Of a DNA stretch of 49,095 bases, positions 16,073 to 23,364 are shown one piece after another. This stretch comes from Giesbergeria sp. GTDB lineage: Bacteria; Pseudomonadota; Gammaproteobacteria; Burkholderiales; Burkholderiaceae_C. Where the stretch lies: the NCBI RefSeq assembly GCF_028686475.1, contig NZ_JAQUCA010000023.1, positions 1-49,095 on the forward strand, read 5' to 3'. The notes below the pieces were generated by a model. It saw only the letters and a program-made list of their open reading frames with translations, had not been told where the DNA came from and searched no databases. The position numbers were made by a program, and so were the translations under genes. Within the stretch, counting starts at the first letter, position 1. Each line of letters starts with the position of its first letter.

Positions 16073-16118
16073 CCGAGGCCAAAACCTACACCCTGCGCGG
16101 TGAGGTGCTGCTGCACGA
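16073..16118 (+). repeat. Right copy of 46-bp direct repeat (displaced miaB 3' end)
   Basis: It is identical to 15147-15192 and is followed by GCGCGCCTAA, which would complete miaB with codons for Glu-Arg-Ala-stop. This flank is probably the ancestral 3' end. Confidence 0.9.
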
Positions 16119-16142
16119 GCGCGCCTAACCCCGCGCTGGCCC

Positions 16143-17114
16143 TTAGGCGGGCTGCTCTAGCCCGTCTTCAATCTGAAAGCGCCGCAACAGCAACCGTGAA
16201 GCTGGTGGCATGTCGCCGTTGGCCAGTTGCAGGCACTGGTCTAGGTGGCGCTCGGATGGAGCCAGCAAGCGGCGGTAGATTTCTTTGCACAGCAGGCGGG
16301 CTTGGCTGCCCGGCCAGTGGGCGGGTAGCAGCACGTCCGGCAGCTCGGGGTCACGCAATAAAAAACGCCGAAAATCGTGGATGAGCAGGATGCGCGCCAA
16401 ACAGGCCAACTCCTCATTGACATGGTCGCTCGGGTCTTGGCGTAGGGCATCCAAAATGGGTTGGTAGCGCGCTACAAAGCCATCGTAAGCGCTGGCCAGT
16501 CCATCCAGATTCCAAGCCCGTTGCACCAAGCTGGCATCGTCGGCGCTGGGGCTAAGTTTGGGGTTCAGGGCGACCAGTGGCAGCAAGTGTGGCAGGACAT
16601 CGGCCATGCCATCGGCGGCCAAAGCGTCCAAGGCGACATCCAACTCGGCACTGGGGTGGACAAAGCAGCCCGCGCCGGTATCGCCAAAACCTTGCCAATA
16701 CAGCGCTTGGCGCAGGCGTTCGCGCTGGCGTGGTTCCAATTCACCCACCACCATGATGAGGCGCCAACGCCTATCCCATAAGGGCGGTTCGGCGGCGTAA
16801 ATTTGGCGCGAGGCTTCTTCAAACCGGCGCTGGCCAGAGGGAGTGAGCCTGTAATCGGTGCGGCGGCCCACGGCTTCGGTTTGCAGCCATTCATCTTTTA
16901 CCAGCCGAAACACCGTGGTGCGTACCAAGCGCTCGTTGATGTCCAGCGGTTGCAACAGCTTAATCAGGCTGCCCAGCCAAACCCGGCCACCACGCGGCAG
17001 GATGGCATCACCAAAAATCGAGGTGATGAGGGAGCTGGCTTGGACGCGGCTTTTCTGGCGAAAGTTCTCTAAAAGGGCCTCAATGGCTGCTTGTGATGCG
17101 GTGTGTTCTTGCAT
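16143..17114 (-). CDS. paaX: PaaX-family transcriptional repressor of phenylacetate genes
   Basis: PaaX is a GntR-like winged-helix repressor released by phenylacetyl-CoA. The 323-residue protein has the family's N-terminal winged helix (SLITSIFGDAILPRGGRVW, ERLVRTTVFRLVKDEWL), the middle domain (DRRWRLIMVVGELEPRQRERLR) and the C-terminal domain with LARILLIHDFRRFLLRDPELPDVLLP. MQEHTASQ at 17114 is chosen as start, because the 43 codons upstream do not resemble the family. It is divergent from the liv/paa operon. The 10-mer AAGTGATACA occurs in its upstream region and again before paaN, a candidate operator. Confidence 0.92.
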   Translation of the reverse strand: MQEHTASQAAIEALLENFRQKSRVQASSLITSIFGDAILPRGGRVWLGSLIKLLQPLDINERLVRTTVFRLVKDEWLQTEAVGRRTDYRLTPSGQRRFEEASRQIYAAEPPLWDRRWRLIMVVGELEPRQRERLRQALYWQGFGDTGAGCFVHPSAELDVALDALAADGMADVLPHLLPLVALNPKLSPSADDASLVQRAWNLDGLASAYDGFVARYQPILDALRQDPSDHVNEELACLARILLIHDFRRFLLRDPELPDVLLPAHWPGSQARLLCKEIYRRLLAPSERHLDQCLQLANGDMPPASRLLLRRFQIEDGLEQPA

Positions 17115-17537
17115 AGGTGCCTGATGGTAGCGCTGCGCCAGCGGTGCTGGGGGCGTGGCATGGAGTCTTTCGTGCAAAGTGATACATACAGAAGTGTTTT
17201 GTCTCGGTCTGTGTAAGCCTCTAGGCGCTAAATTGTTTACCATTTTTTAAAAAATTTGGCTTGTCTTCTGGGCAACAGAATAGCGCCGTATGGGGAAAAT
17301 TTGGCCAATTTCTGCGCTAAATCAAACCATTTTGGGGCTTCGGAGCAATTTTTGCGAACTTTTTTCTAGGGATTACCCTTGTTTTTGCCCTAAAACGAGA
17401 TACAAAAACCAGAAAAAATTGCAATTTGGGTATCATGACGGTCGCGCACAACGATGCTGCGCCAGACACTTTTTTCCGCCCCCTGCCGGGCAGCGCCAAT
17501 GCCTGCCTTTTCAGAATCCATTACGGAGACACCACCT
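17115..17537. promoter_or_regulatory. Divergent control region between paaX and the liv/paa operon
   Basis: This AT-rich 420-bp region contains no gene. It carries the putative operator at 17177-17196, an A/T palindrome (TTTTTTAAAAAA near 17245), and GGTATCAT near 17429-17436 that could be an extended -10 without a clear -35. Promoters for both directions are expected here. Confidence 0.5.
17177..17196 (+). promoter_or_regulatory. Candidate PaaX operator 1
   Basis: AAGTGATACA is followed four bases after its T by a second AAGTG (17192-17196). The same 10-mer begins the perfect dyad at 21569. It lies 63 bases before the paaX start codon, where a repressor could control both directions. Confidence 0.4.
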
Positions 17538-17594
17538 ATGCTGTTGCCGCTACACGGTCGCCACGCCTGCGCGATGCCTGGGAGAGATGACTGA
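17538..17594 (+). CDS. Possible small peptide translationally coupled to livH
   Basis: An 18-codon frame (MLLPLHGRHACAMPGRDD) starts 11 bases after ACGGAGAC, a fair Shine-Dalgarno, and ends with TGA overlapping the livH ATG by one base (TGATG). It might couple translation to livH or be a leader. No stalling codon bias comparable to the aroG leader is seen. Confidence 0.35.
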   Translation: MLLPLHGRHACAMPGRDD

Positions 17595-18469
17595 TGCTCG
17601 CCGAATTTTTACAATTTTTGTTCTCGGGTATCACCGTCGGAGCCACCTACGCCTTGGCGGCGTTGGGCTTTACGCTGATTTACAACGCCAGCAATGTGAT
17701 TAACTTTGCCCAAGGCGAGTTCATCATGCTGGGTGGCATGTTGGCGGTGTTGTTTGCCCAAGCGGGCCTGCCGATGCCGGTGGTGCTGTTGCTGGCGATT
17801 GCCATTCCGGCAGTGGTGGGCGTGGTGATGGAAAAGGTGGCGATTGAGCCTATCAAGGGTGCCGAGACGGTCTCGCTCATCATCGTCACGATTGGTGCTT
17901 CGTTGGTGATTCGCGGCCTGATTCAAGTCTGGTTGGGCAAGGGCACGCACAGCTTGCCCGCCTTCTCGGGCGATGAGCCACTGCAAATTTTGGGTGCTAC
18001 GCTGCTGCCACAAAGTCTGTGGGTGCTGGGTGTCACGGCGGTGGTGGTGGTGTGCCTGTGGTACTTCTTTAACCGCACCCTGACCGGCAAGGCCATGCTG
18101 GCCACTTCGTTCAACCGCACGGCTGCCGAGTTGGTCGGTATCAACACCAATTGGGTGCTGTTCATGAGCTTTGCGATGGCCGCTGGTTTGGGCGCGTTGG
18201 GCGGCATTCTCATCACCCCCATCACCATGACCTCCTATGACGTGGGCATCATGCTCGGCCTCAAGGGCTTTGTGGCCGTGGTGGTCGGTGGCTTGGGCAA
18301 TGGCTTGGGCGCGGTGGTCGGTGGCTTGTTGGTGGGCGTACTGGAGGCGATGGGCGCGGGCTATATCTCCTCGGCCTACAAAGATGCGATGCCGTTTGTG
18401 CTGATTTTGTTGGTGCTGTTCTTCATGCCGCGCGGTTTGTTCGGTGGCAAATCGACCGATCGGGTGTAA
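17594..18469 (+). CDS. livH: Branched-chain-amino-acid-type ABC transporter permease LivH
   Basis: This 291-residue inner-membrane permease has about eight hydrophobic segments and the LivH family motifs GATYALAALGFTLIYNASNVINFAQGEF at the N-terminus (described by its ends GATYAL and AQGEF) and GLKGFVAVVVGGLGNGLGAVVGG near the C-terminus. It forms the membrane channel with LivM. Its place at the head of the phenylacetate operon suggests import of phenylacetate or another aromatic acid rather than leucine, which is inference. The start follows GGAGAGATGACTG. Confidence 0.93.
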   Translation: MLAEFLQFLFSGITVGATYALAALGFTLIYNASNVINFAQGEFIMLGGMLAVLFAQAGLPMPVVLLLAIAIPAVVGVVMEKVAIEPIKGAETVSLIIVTIGASLVIRGLIQVWLGKGTHSLPAFSGDEPLQILGATLLPQSLWVLGVTAVVVVCLWYFFNRTLTGKAMLATSFNRTAAELVGINTNWVLFMSFAMAAGLGALGGILITPITMTSYDVGIMLGLKGFVAVVVGGLGNGLGAVVGGLLVGVLEAMGAGYISSAYKDAMPFVLILLVLFFMPRGLFGGKSTDRV

Positions 18470-18471
18470 GT

Positions 18472-19404
18472 ATGCAAAAAAGTTCTGCTATCGGTCTGGG
18501 CCTGTTGGTGGCCGTGTTGCTGGTGCTGCCGTGGGTGGTGCCCAACAGTTATTACATGGATTTGGTGATTCGCATTGGCATTAACGCCATCATCGTGATT
18601 GGCCTGAACCTGCTGATTGGCTTTGCTGGCCAAATCAGTATGGGCCATGCCGGATTTTTGGGCATTGGCGCTTACGCCTCGGCGGTGTTGCCTACGCATT
18701 TTGCTTGGCACCCCTTGCTGGCGATGGCTGCCGGTGCGGCCTTCACCGCCTTGATTGCTGGTTTGGTGGCCCGGCCCATTTTCAAGCTCAAGGGCAACTA
18801 TTTGGCGATGGCCACCTTGGGGTTGGGCATCATCATCAACATTGTGCTACGCAATGAAGCCCAATGGACGGGCGGCCCCGATGGCATGGCCGTGCCTGCG
18901 ATGTCGGTGTTTGGTTTTGAACTCAGCAGCGATAAACATTGGTACTGGGTGGTGGCGGCCATGTTGGCCTTCAGTGTTTGGGCTTCGCTCAATATGATTG
19001 ATTCACCGTTTGGCCGCGCGCTGCGTGCGCTGCATGGCTCTGAAGTGGCCTCGCAGGTGGTGGGCGTGAACATTGTGCGCTACAAAGTGACGATTTTTGT
19101 CATGTCGGCCGCCTTTGCCAGCATCATGGGCAGCATCACCGCGCATTACATGGCTTTTGTGACACCCAATTTTGCTGATTTTTTCCATTCGGTCGAGTTG
19201 GTGACGATGGTGGTGGTGGGCGGTATGGCCTCGGTGTTTGGCTCCATCATTGGGGCGGTGCTGCTCACGGCCTTGCCCCAAGCTTTGGCTACCTTTGAGG
19301 GCTGGGAAACCGTGGTTTTTGGCGCCGTGCTGATGCTGTGCATGATTTTCCTGCCCAAGGGCCTGGTGCCCACGCTGGCGGCTAAATTTGGCAAGGGAGA
19401 CTGA
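18472..19404 (+). CDS. livM: Branched-chain-amino-acid-type ABC transporter permease LivM
   Basis: This 310-residue inner-membrane permease has the LivM signatures NLLIGFAGQISMGHAGFLGIGAY (residues about 43-65, given by its ends NLLIG and GIGAY), LKGNYLAMATLGLGII and the EAA-like loop FGRALRALHGSEVASQVVGVN. It starts two bases after the livH stop and ends two bases before livG, so the four genes are one transcript. Confidence 0.93.
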   Translation: MQKSSAIGLGLLVAVLLVLPWVVPNSYYMDLVIRIGINAIIVIGLNLLIGFAGQISMGHAGFLGIGAYASAVLPTHFAWHPLLAMAAGAAFTALIAGLVARPIFKLKGNYLAMATLGLGIIINIVLRNEAQWTGGPDGMAVPAMSVFGFELSSDKHWYWVVAAMLAFSVWASLNMIDSPFGRALRALHGSEVASQVVGVNIVRYKVTIFVMSAAFASIMGSITAHYMAFVTPNFADFFHSVELVTMVVVGGMASVFGSIIGAVLLTALPQALATFEGWETVVFGAVLMLCMIFLPKGLVPTLAAKFGKGD

Positions 19405-19406
19405 AC

Positions 19407-20168
19407 ATGGCCCTGCTAGAAGTCAAAGACCTGTCTATCCACTTTGGTGGTGTCAAGGCGGTGCAAAACGTCTCGTTCAATATTGATGCGGGCATTGTGT
19501 ATGCGGTGATTGGCCCCAACGGTGCGGGCAAGACCACGCTGTTCAACCTGATTACCGGGGTTTATAAACCCACCACGGGTGAGATTCGTTTGGATGGCGA
19601 GCCTATCCACGGCAAATCGCCCAACGAGTTGGCCGAACGCGGTGTGGCGCGCACCTTCCAAAACCTGCAAATCTGCATGAACATGAGCGCCATCGAGAAC
19701 GTGATGGTGGGCGCACATTTGCGCCTAGACCGCAACTTGTTCAAAGCGGCACTGCGCTGGCCCAGCCTACGCAAGCGCGACCGCGAATTGCGCGAAGAGG
19801 CCGCCGAGCTGATGCGCTTTGTTGGCCTAGAAAGCTACATCAACGCCCGCGCCGACACCATGTCTTACGGCGTACTCAAGCGCTTAGAAATTGCCCGTGC
19901 GCTGGCCATGAAGCCACGCATGATTTTTTTGGATGAGCCAGCTGCTGGCCTGAACCCGAAAGAAACCATCGAAGTGGACCAGCTGGTGCGTAAGGTGGCC
20001 GACTCGGGCATCACTGTGGTGCTGGTAGAGCATGACATGAAGATGGTGATGAACCTGTCTGACCGCATTTTGGTGTTGGATTACGGCAAAAAATTGGCCG
20101 AAGGCACTGGCGCAGAGGTGCGTAAGAACCCCGATGTGATTGCTGCCTACCTCGGTGGCCACGGCTAA
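19407..20168 (+). CDS. livG: Branched-chain-amino-acid-type ABC transporter ATPase LivG
   Basis: This 253-residue ATPase has Walker A GPNGAGKTT (36-44), a Q-loop in RTFQNLQ (82-88), Walker B RMIFLDEP (171-178) and the H-loop in VLVEHDMKMVM. The ABC signature is unusual. Where LivG normally has S/AYGQQRRLEIAR, this protein has MSYGVLKRLEIARAL (about 152-166), with the two Gln replaced by Val-Leu. The start is two bases after livM. It would pair with the hemerythrin–LivF protein encoded next. Confidence 0.93.
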   Translation: MALLEVKDLSIHFGGVKAVQNVSFNIDAGIVYAVIGPNGAGKTTLFNLITGVYKPTTGEIRLDGEPIHGKSPNELAERGVARTFQNLQICMNMSAIENVMVGAHLRLDRNLFKAALRWPSLRKRDRELREEAAELMRFVGLESYINARADTMSYGVLKRLEIARALAMKPRMIFLDEPAAGLNPKETIEVDQLVRKVADSGITVVLVEHDMKMVMNLSDRILVLDYGKKLAEGTGAEVRKNPDVIAAYLGGHG

Positions 20169-20184
20169 AACGAAAGCAGGAAAA

Positions 20185-21498
20185 ATGGAAACACTGCGTA
20201 TCATTACCGAAGAGCATCGGAGCTTCTGGCGCATGGCGATTGCGCTAGAGCAGGTGGCCGATGATTTGGATGCGGGCAAGCCGGTGGACCCGGCCTTCTT
20301 TCAGGCCGCGTTTGAATACATCGAAAAGTTTGCCGACCACGCGCACCACCGCAAAGAAGACGATTGCCTGTTCCCGCTGATGCGCCAGCGCTCCGCCGAT
20401 GCGGTGCCCTTGGTCGAGGCGCTGGAAGAAGACCACCGCCAAGCCATCGTCCACTTGGAAGCGATGCGCCAAGCCTTCGCCCAAGTGAAAGCTGGCCAGC
20501 CACCGGGCGCTTTGGTGCAATCCTTGCGCGACTATTGCAAGCGGCTGAAAAACCACATCCACACCGAAGAATCCAAGGCGCTGCCCTTGGCACGCAAAAT
20601 TCTGACGGCAGAAGATTGGCAGAAGATTGATGCCCGCTTCCAAGAAAACAACGACCCGCTGTTTGGCCCCGAGGCCCAAGCCGAGTTCCAAGAGCTGTAC
20701 CACCGCGTGGTCAGTTTGGCCCCTGAGTCGATAGGCTTGGGCGCGCACAGCGGCGGCGTATTAAAAACCCCCATGCCCGCCAGCGGCGGCGATGTGCTGC
20801 TCAAAGTCACAGGCTTAGAGAGCAGCTATGGCCGTATCAAGGCGCTCAAGGGGCTGAATTTAGAAATCCACCGGGGCGAAACCGTCGCGCTGGTGGGGGC
20901 CAACGGTGCGGGCAAAACCACTTTCCTGCGTACCTTGTCGGGCGTACAACCAATGGGCGCGGGGCAAATTTGGTTTGATGGCGAAGACATCTCCAAAGTG
21001 CGCGCTGACCAGCGGATGCGCCGGGGTATTTGCCAAAGCCCAGAAGGGCGCCAAGTGTTTGGCCCACTGGCGATTGAGGACAACCTGCTGCTGGGTGCTT
21101 ACACCCAGCCCAAGCAGCAAGTACCCGAAGACTTGGAAAAAGTCTATGCCATGTTTCCGATTTTGAAAGAAAAGCGCAAGCTGCCCGCTGGCACTTTGTC
21201 GGGCGGGCAGCAGCAAATGCTGGCGATTGGCCGCGCCCTGATGGGCCGCCCCAAGCTGCTGCTGCTGGATGAGCCGTCGATGGGTTTGGCCCCGCTGCTG
21301 GTGCAAGAAGTGTTCAACGTGGTCAAGGCGCTCAAGGCGCAGGGCATGACCATCATCTTGGCCGAACAAAACGCTTTTGCCGCACTGGCGCTGGCCGACC
21401 GGGGCTATGTGCTAGAGACGGGCGAAATCACCCTGACCGGCACCGGCCAAGACCTCATCCATAACGAGCAGGTGCGCGCTGCCTACCTGGGTATGTGA
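20185..21498 (+). CDS. livF: Hemerythrin–LivF fusion ABC transporter ATPase
   Basis: The single uninterrupted frame encodes 437 residues. Residues 1-145 form a hemerythrin/HHE domain with candidate diiron ligands H11, H52-H55 with E58 (DHAHHRKEDD), H84 (EEDHRQ), and H124/H126 with E128 (NHIHTEES). A linker (about 150-200) leads to a complete LivF ATPase with Walker A GANGAGKTT (238-246), signature LSGGQQQ (338-344), Walker B LLLLDEP (358-364) and the switch His replaced as in LivF by AEQNA. LivF alone is about 235 residues. The ATG at 20185 follows AGCAGGA. There is no internal Shine-Dalgarno before the Met at 197, so a fusion is favoured over two genes. Hemerythrins bind O2 or NO, so transport might be tied to oxygen, which the PaaABCE epoxidase needs (inference). 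Confidence 0.9.
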   Translation: METLRIITEEHRSFWRMAIALEQVADDLDAGKPVDPAFFQAAFEYIEKFADHAHHRKEDDCLFPLMRQRSADAVPLVEALEEDHRQAIVHLEAMRQAFAQVKAGQPPGALVQSLRDYCKRLKNHIHTEESKALPLARKILTAEDWQKIDARFQENNDPLFGPEAQAEFQELYHRVVSLAPESIGLGAHSGGVLKTPMPASGGDVLLKVTGLESSYGRIKALKGLNLEIHRGETVALVGANGAGKTTFLRTLSGVQPMGAGQIWFDGEDISKVRADQRMRRGICQSPEGRQVFGPLAIEDNLLLGAYTQPKQQVPEDLEKVYAMFPILKEKRKLPAGTLSGGQQQMLAIGRALMGRPKLLLLDEPSMGLAPLLVQEVFNVVKALKAQGMTIILAEQNAFAALALADRGYVLETGEITLTGTGQDLIHNEQVRAAYLGM

Positions 21499-21568
21499 CA
21501 TAAAAATTTATTTTTTGCCCTAGATGTTTATCGTATTAAGGTTTTCCCTCTAAGCAAAATCTTTTTTT

Positions 21569-21581
21569 AAGTGATACACTT
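21569..21581 (+). promoter_or_regulatory. Candidate PaaX operator 2 before paaN
   Basis: AAGTG-ATA-CACTT is a perfect 13-bp dyad sharing its first 10 bases with the candidate site upstream of paaX. It sits in an AT-rich gap of 186 bases between livF and paaN, suggesting a second promoter of the operon. Confidence 0.45.
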
Positions 21582-21621
21582 TTTTCTGTTGCCGTGAAAA
21601 CTGTGTGTTGCTTGTCGTCGA

Positions 21622-21650
21622 GCAAAGCAGCGCTGGCTTCGCTGTTTTGC
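21622..21650 (+). other. 5' untranslated hairpin upstream of paaN
   Basis: GCAAAGCAGCG (21622-21632) pairs with CGCTGTTTTGC (21640-21650) apart from one mismatch, with a 7-base loop. It has no following T-tract, so it is more likely an mRNA structure than a terminator. Confidence 0.4.
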
Positions 21651-21684
21651 CTGCAAGTTTCAGCCGTATCTCTTTGGAAAAAGC

Positions 21685-23352
21685 ATGTCCCATCCTTTGT
21701 TTGAACAACACCGCGCCACCCTCGATGGTGCTTTGCAAGCCATTGCCACCCGTGGCTACTGGTCGCCCTACACTGAGATGCCCAGCCCCAAAGCCTATGG
21801 CGAGACGGCTGCTGAAGAGGGCAAGCGTGCTTACGAAGCCCATTTGGGCCAAAATTTTGAACTCAACCAACCCGGCCAAGATGGCTGGACGGGCAACGAG
21901 GTTTCGCCTTACGCCGGTGCCTTGAACGTGCGCTACCCGCTGTGCGACCACGAAGCCCTGATTGATGCCGGTTTGGCCGCCATGAAAGGCTGGCAAGCCG
22001 TGGGCGCCGCAGGCCGCACCAGCATTTGCTTGGAAATTCTGGCGCGTCTGAACCGCCAAAGCTTTGAAATCGGCCACGCCGTGATGATGACCACCGGCCA
22101 AGGCTGGATGATGGCCTTCCAAGCCGGTGCCCCCCATGCCCAAGACCGTGGCTTAGAGGCGGTGGCCTACGCTTGGCGCGAACAAAGTTTTGTCCCGGCC
22201 GAAGCCACTTGGGAAAAGCCCCAAGGCAAAAATCCCGCCTTGGTGATGAAGAAGCATTTTGAAGTGGTAGGCCGTGGCGTTGGTTTGGTGGTCGGTTGCG
22301 GCACCTTCCCCACTTGGAACACCTATCCGGGCGTATTTGCCACGCTGGCCACCGGCAATGCCGTCATCATCAAGCCGCACAGCAATTCCATTTTGCCCGC
22401 TGCCATTACCGTGCGTACCATCCGTGCCGTGCTGGCGGAAAACGGCATCGACCCCAACTTGGTCACCTTGTGCGTGACGGACAAGCGCAGCACCACCCAA
22501 GCCTTGGCCACACACCCCAGCGTTAAATCGGTGGACTTTACCGGCAGCAATGTGTTTGGTCAGTGGCTGATTGACAACTGCAAGCAAGCCCAAGTCTATG
22601 CCGAGCTGGCCGGTGTGAACAACATCGTCATTGACTCGACCAACGCTTACAAAGCCATGTTGGGCAACTTGGCGTTCACGCTGTCGCTGTATTCCGGTCA
22701 AATGTGTACCACCTCGCAGGCTATTTTTGTGCCCGCTGGCGGTATCGACACCGACGAAGGCCACAAAACTTACGACGAAGTGTGCGCCGATTTGGGTAAG
22801 GCCATTACCCGCTTCCTGTCCAAGCCCGAAGTCGCCTTTGCGGTGCTGGGCGCGATGCAATCTGATGCCACCACCGAGCGCGTGGCCTATGCCAACAGTG
22901 GCGAATTGGGCACCGTAGTGCTGGCTTCGCAAAACCTGAGCAACCCCGACTTCCCCGCCGCCCAAGTGCGTACCCCCGTGCTGCTGGCTTGCGATGCGTC
23001 GGACGAAGCCGCCTACATGGAAGAGCGCTTTGGCCCCATCAGCTTTGTCGTCAAGGTGGCCGATACCGCCGCCGGTATCGCCCTGTCGGAGCGCGTGGTG
23101 CGCGAGCATGGCGCTTTGACGGTGGGTCTGTATTCCACGCGCCAAGAAGTGATTGACGCGATGACCGAAGCCACTTGGCGCGGCAAGGTGGCGCTGTCTA
23201 TCAACCTGACCAGCGGCGTGTTCGTCAACCAGTCCAGCGCCTTCTCGGATTACCACGGCACCGGCGGCAACCCAGCCGCCAACGCCTCGTATGCGGATTC
23301 GGCCTTTGTCGCCAACCGCTTCCGCGTGGTGCAACGCCGTTACCACGTTTAA
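21685..23352 (+). CDS. paaN: Phenylacetate degradation aldehyde dehydrogenase PaaN
   Basis: PaaN is the aldehyde dehydrogenase-type protein that oxidises the reactive ring-opened semialdehyde of the phenylacetyl-CoA pathway. The 555-residue protein matches the single-domain PaaN type, with the catalytic Cys at about 341 (SGQMCTTSQ), the general base region YAELAGVNN and cofactor region FTGSNVFGQW. It lacks the C-terminal MaoC-like hydratase domain of PaaZ, so oxepin-CoA ring hydrolysis must come from another protein. It starts with ATG at 21685 behind GGAAAAAGC and begins a second block of paa genes. Confidence 0.9.
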   Translation: MSHPLFEQHRATLDGALQAIATRGYWSPYTEMPSPKAYGETAAEEGKRAYEAHLGQNFELNQPGQDGWTGNEVSPYAGALNVRYPLCDHEALIDAGLAAMKGWQAVGAAGRTSICLEILARLNRQSFEIGHAVMMTTGQGWMMAFQAGAPHAQDRGLEAVAYAWREQSFVPAEATWEKPQGKNPALVMKKHFEVVGRGVGLVVGCGTFPTWNTYPGVFATLATGNAVIIKPHSNSILPAAITVRTIRAVLAENGIDPNLVTLCVTDKRSTTQALATHPSVKSVDFTGSNVFGQWLIDNCKQAQVYAELAGVNNIVIDSTNAYKAMLGNLAFTLSLYSGQMCTTSQAIFVPAGGIDTDEGHKTYDEVCADLGKAITRFLSKPEVAFAVLGAMQSDATTERVAYANSGELGTVVLASQNLSNPDFPAAQVRTPVLLACDASDEAAYMEERFGPISFVVKVADTAAGIALSERVVREHGALTVGLYSTRQEVIDAMTEATWRGKVALSINLTSGVFVNQSSAFSDYHGTGGNPAANASYADSAFVANRFRVVQRRYHV

Positions 23353-23364
23353 GGAGTCGCAGCG

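Larger units (their letters stand above)
15193..16118. mobile_element. 926-bp insert in the miaB 3' end carrying a DUF3800 gene
   Basis: The insert lies between two perfect 46-bp direct repeats, and an imperfect 16-bp inverted repeat (13 of 16 matching) lies just inside each end (15199-15214 and 16026-16041). Its only gene is the DUF3800 frame on the minus strand, with lower GC than the flanks. No integrase or transposase is encoded, so it is non-autonomous or a deletion remnant of a larger island. Class cannot be assigned. Confidence 0.75.

Noticed and set aside
15147-16118. Simple gene conversion or assembly duplication instead of an inserted element
   Set aside because: It is not excluded, but the inner inverted repeats, the foreign composition of the insert and the different continuation after each repeat copy favour insertion.
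17115-17593. A riboswitch upstream of livH
   Set aside because: No known aptamer pattern was recognised. The region reads better as a divergent promoter with repressor sites.
20140-20184. Earlier start for the hemerythrin–LivF gene
   Set aside because: It lies inside livG and lacks a ribosome binding site. AGCAGGA precedes the ATG at 20185.
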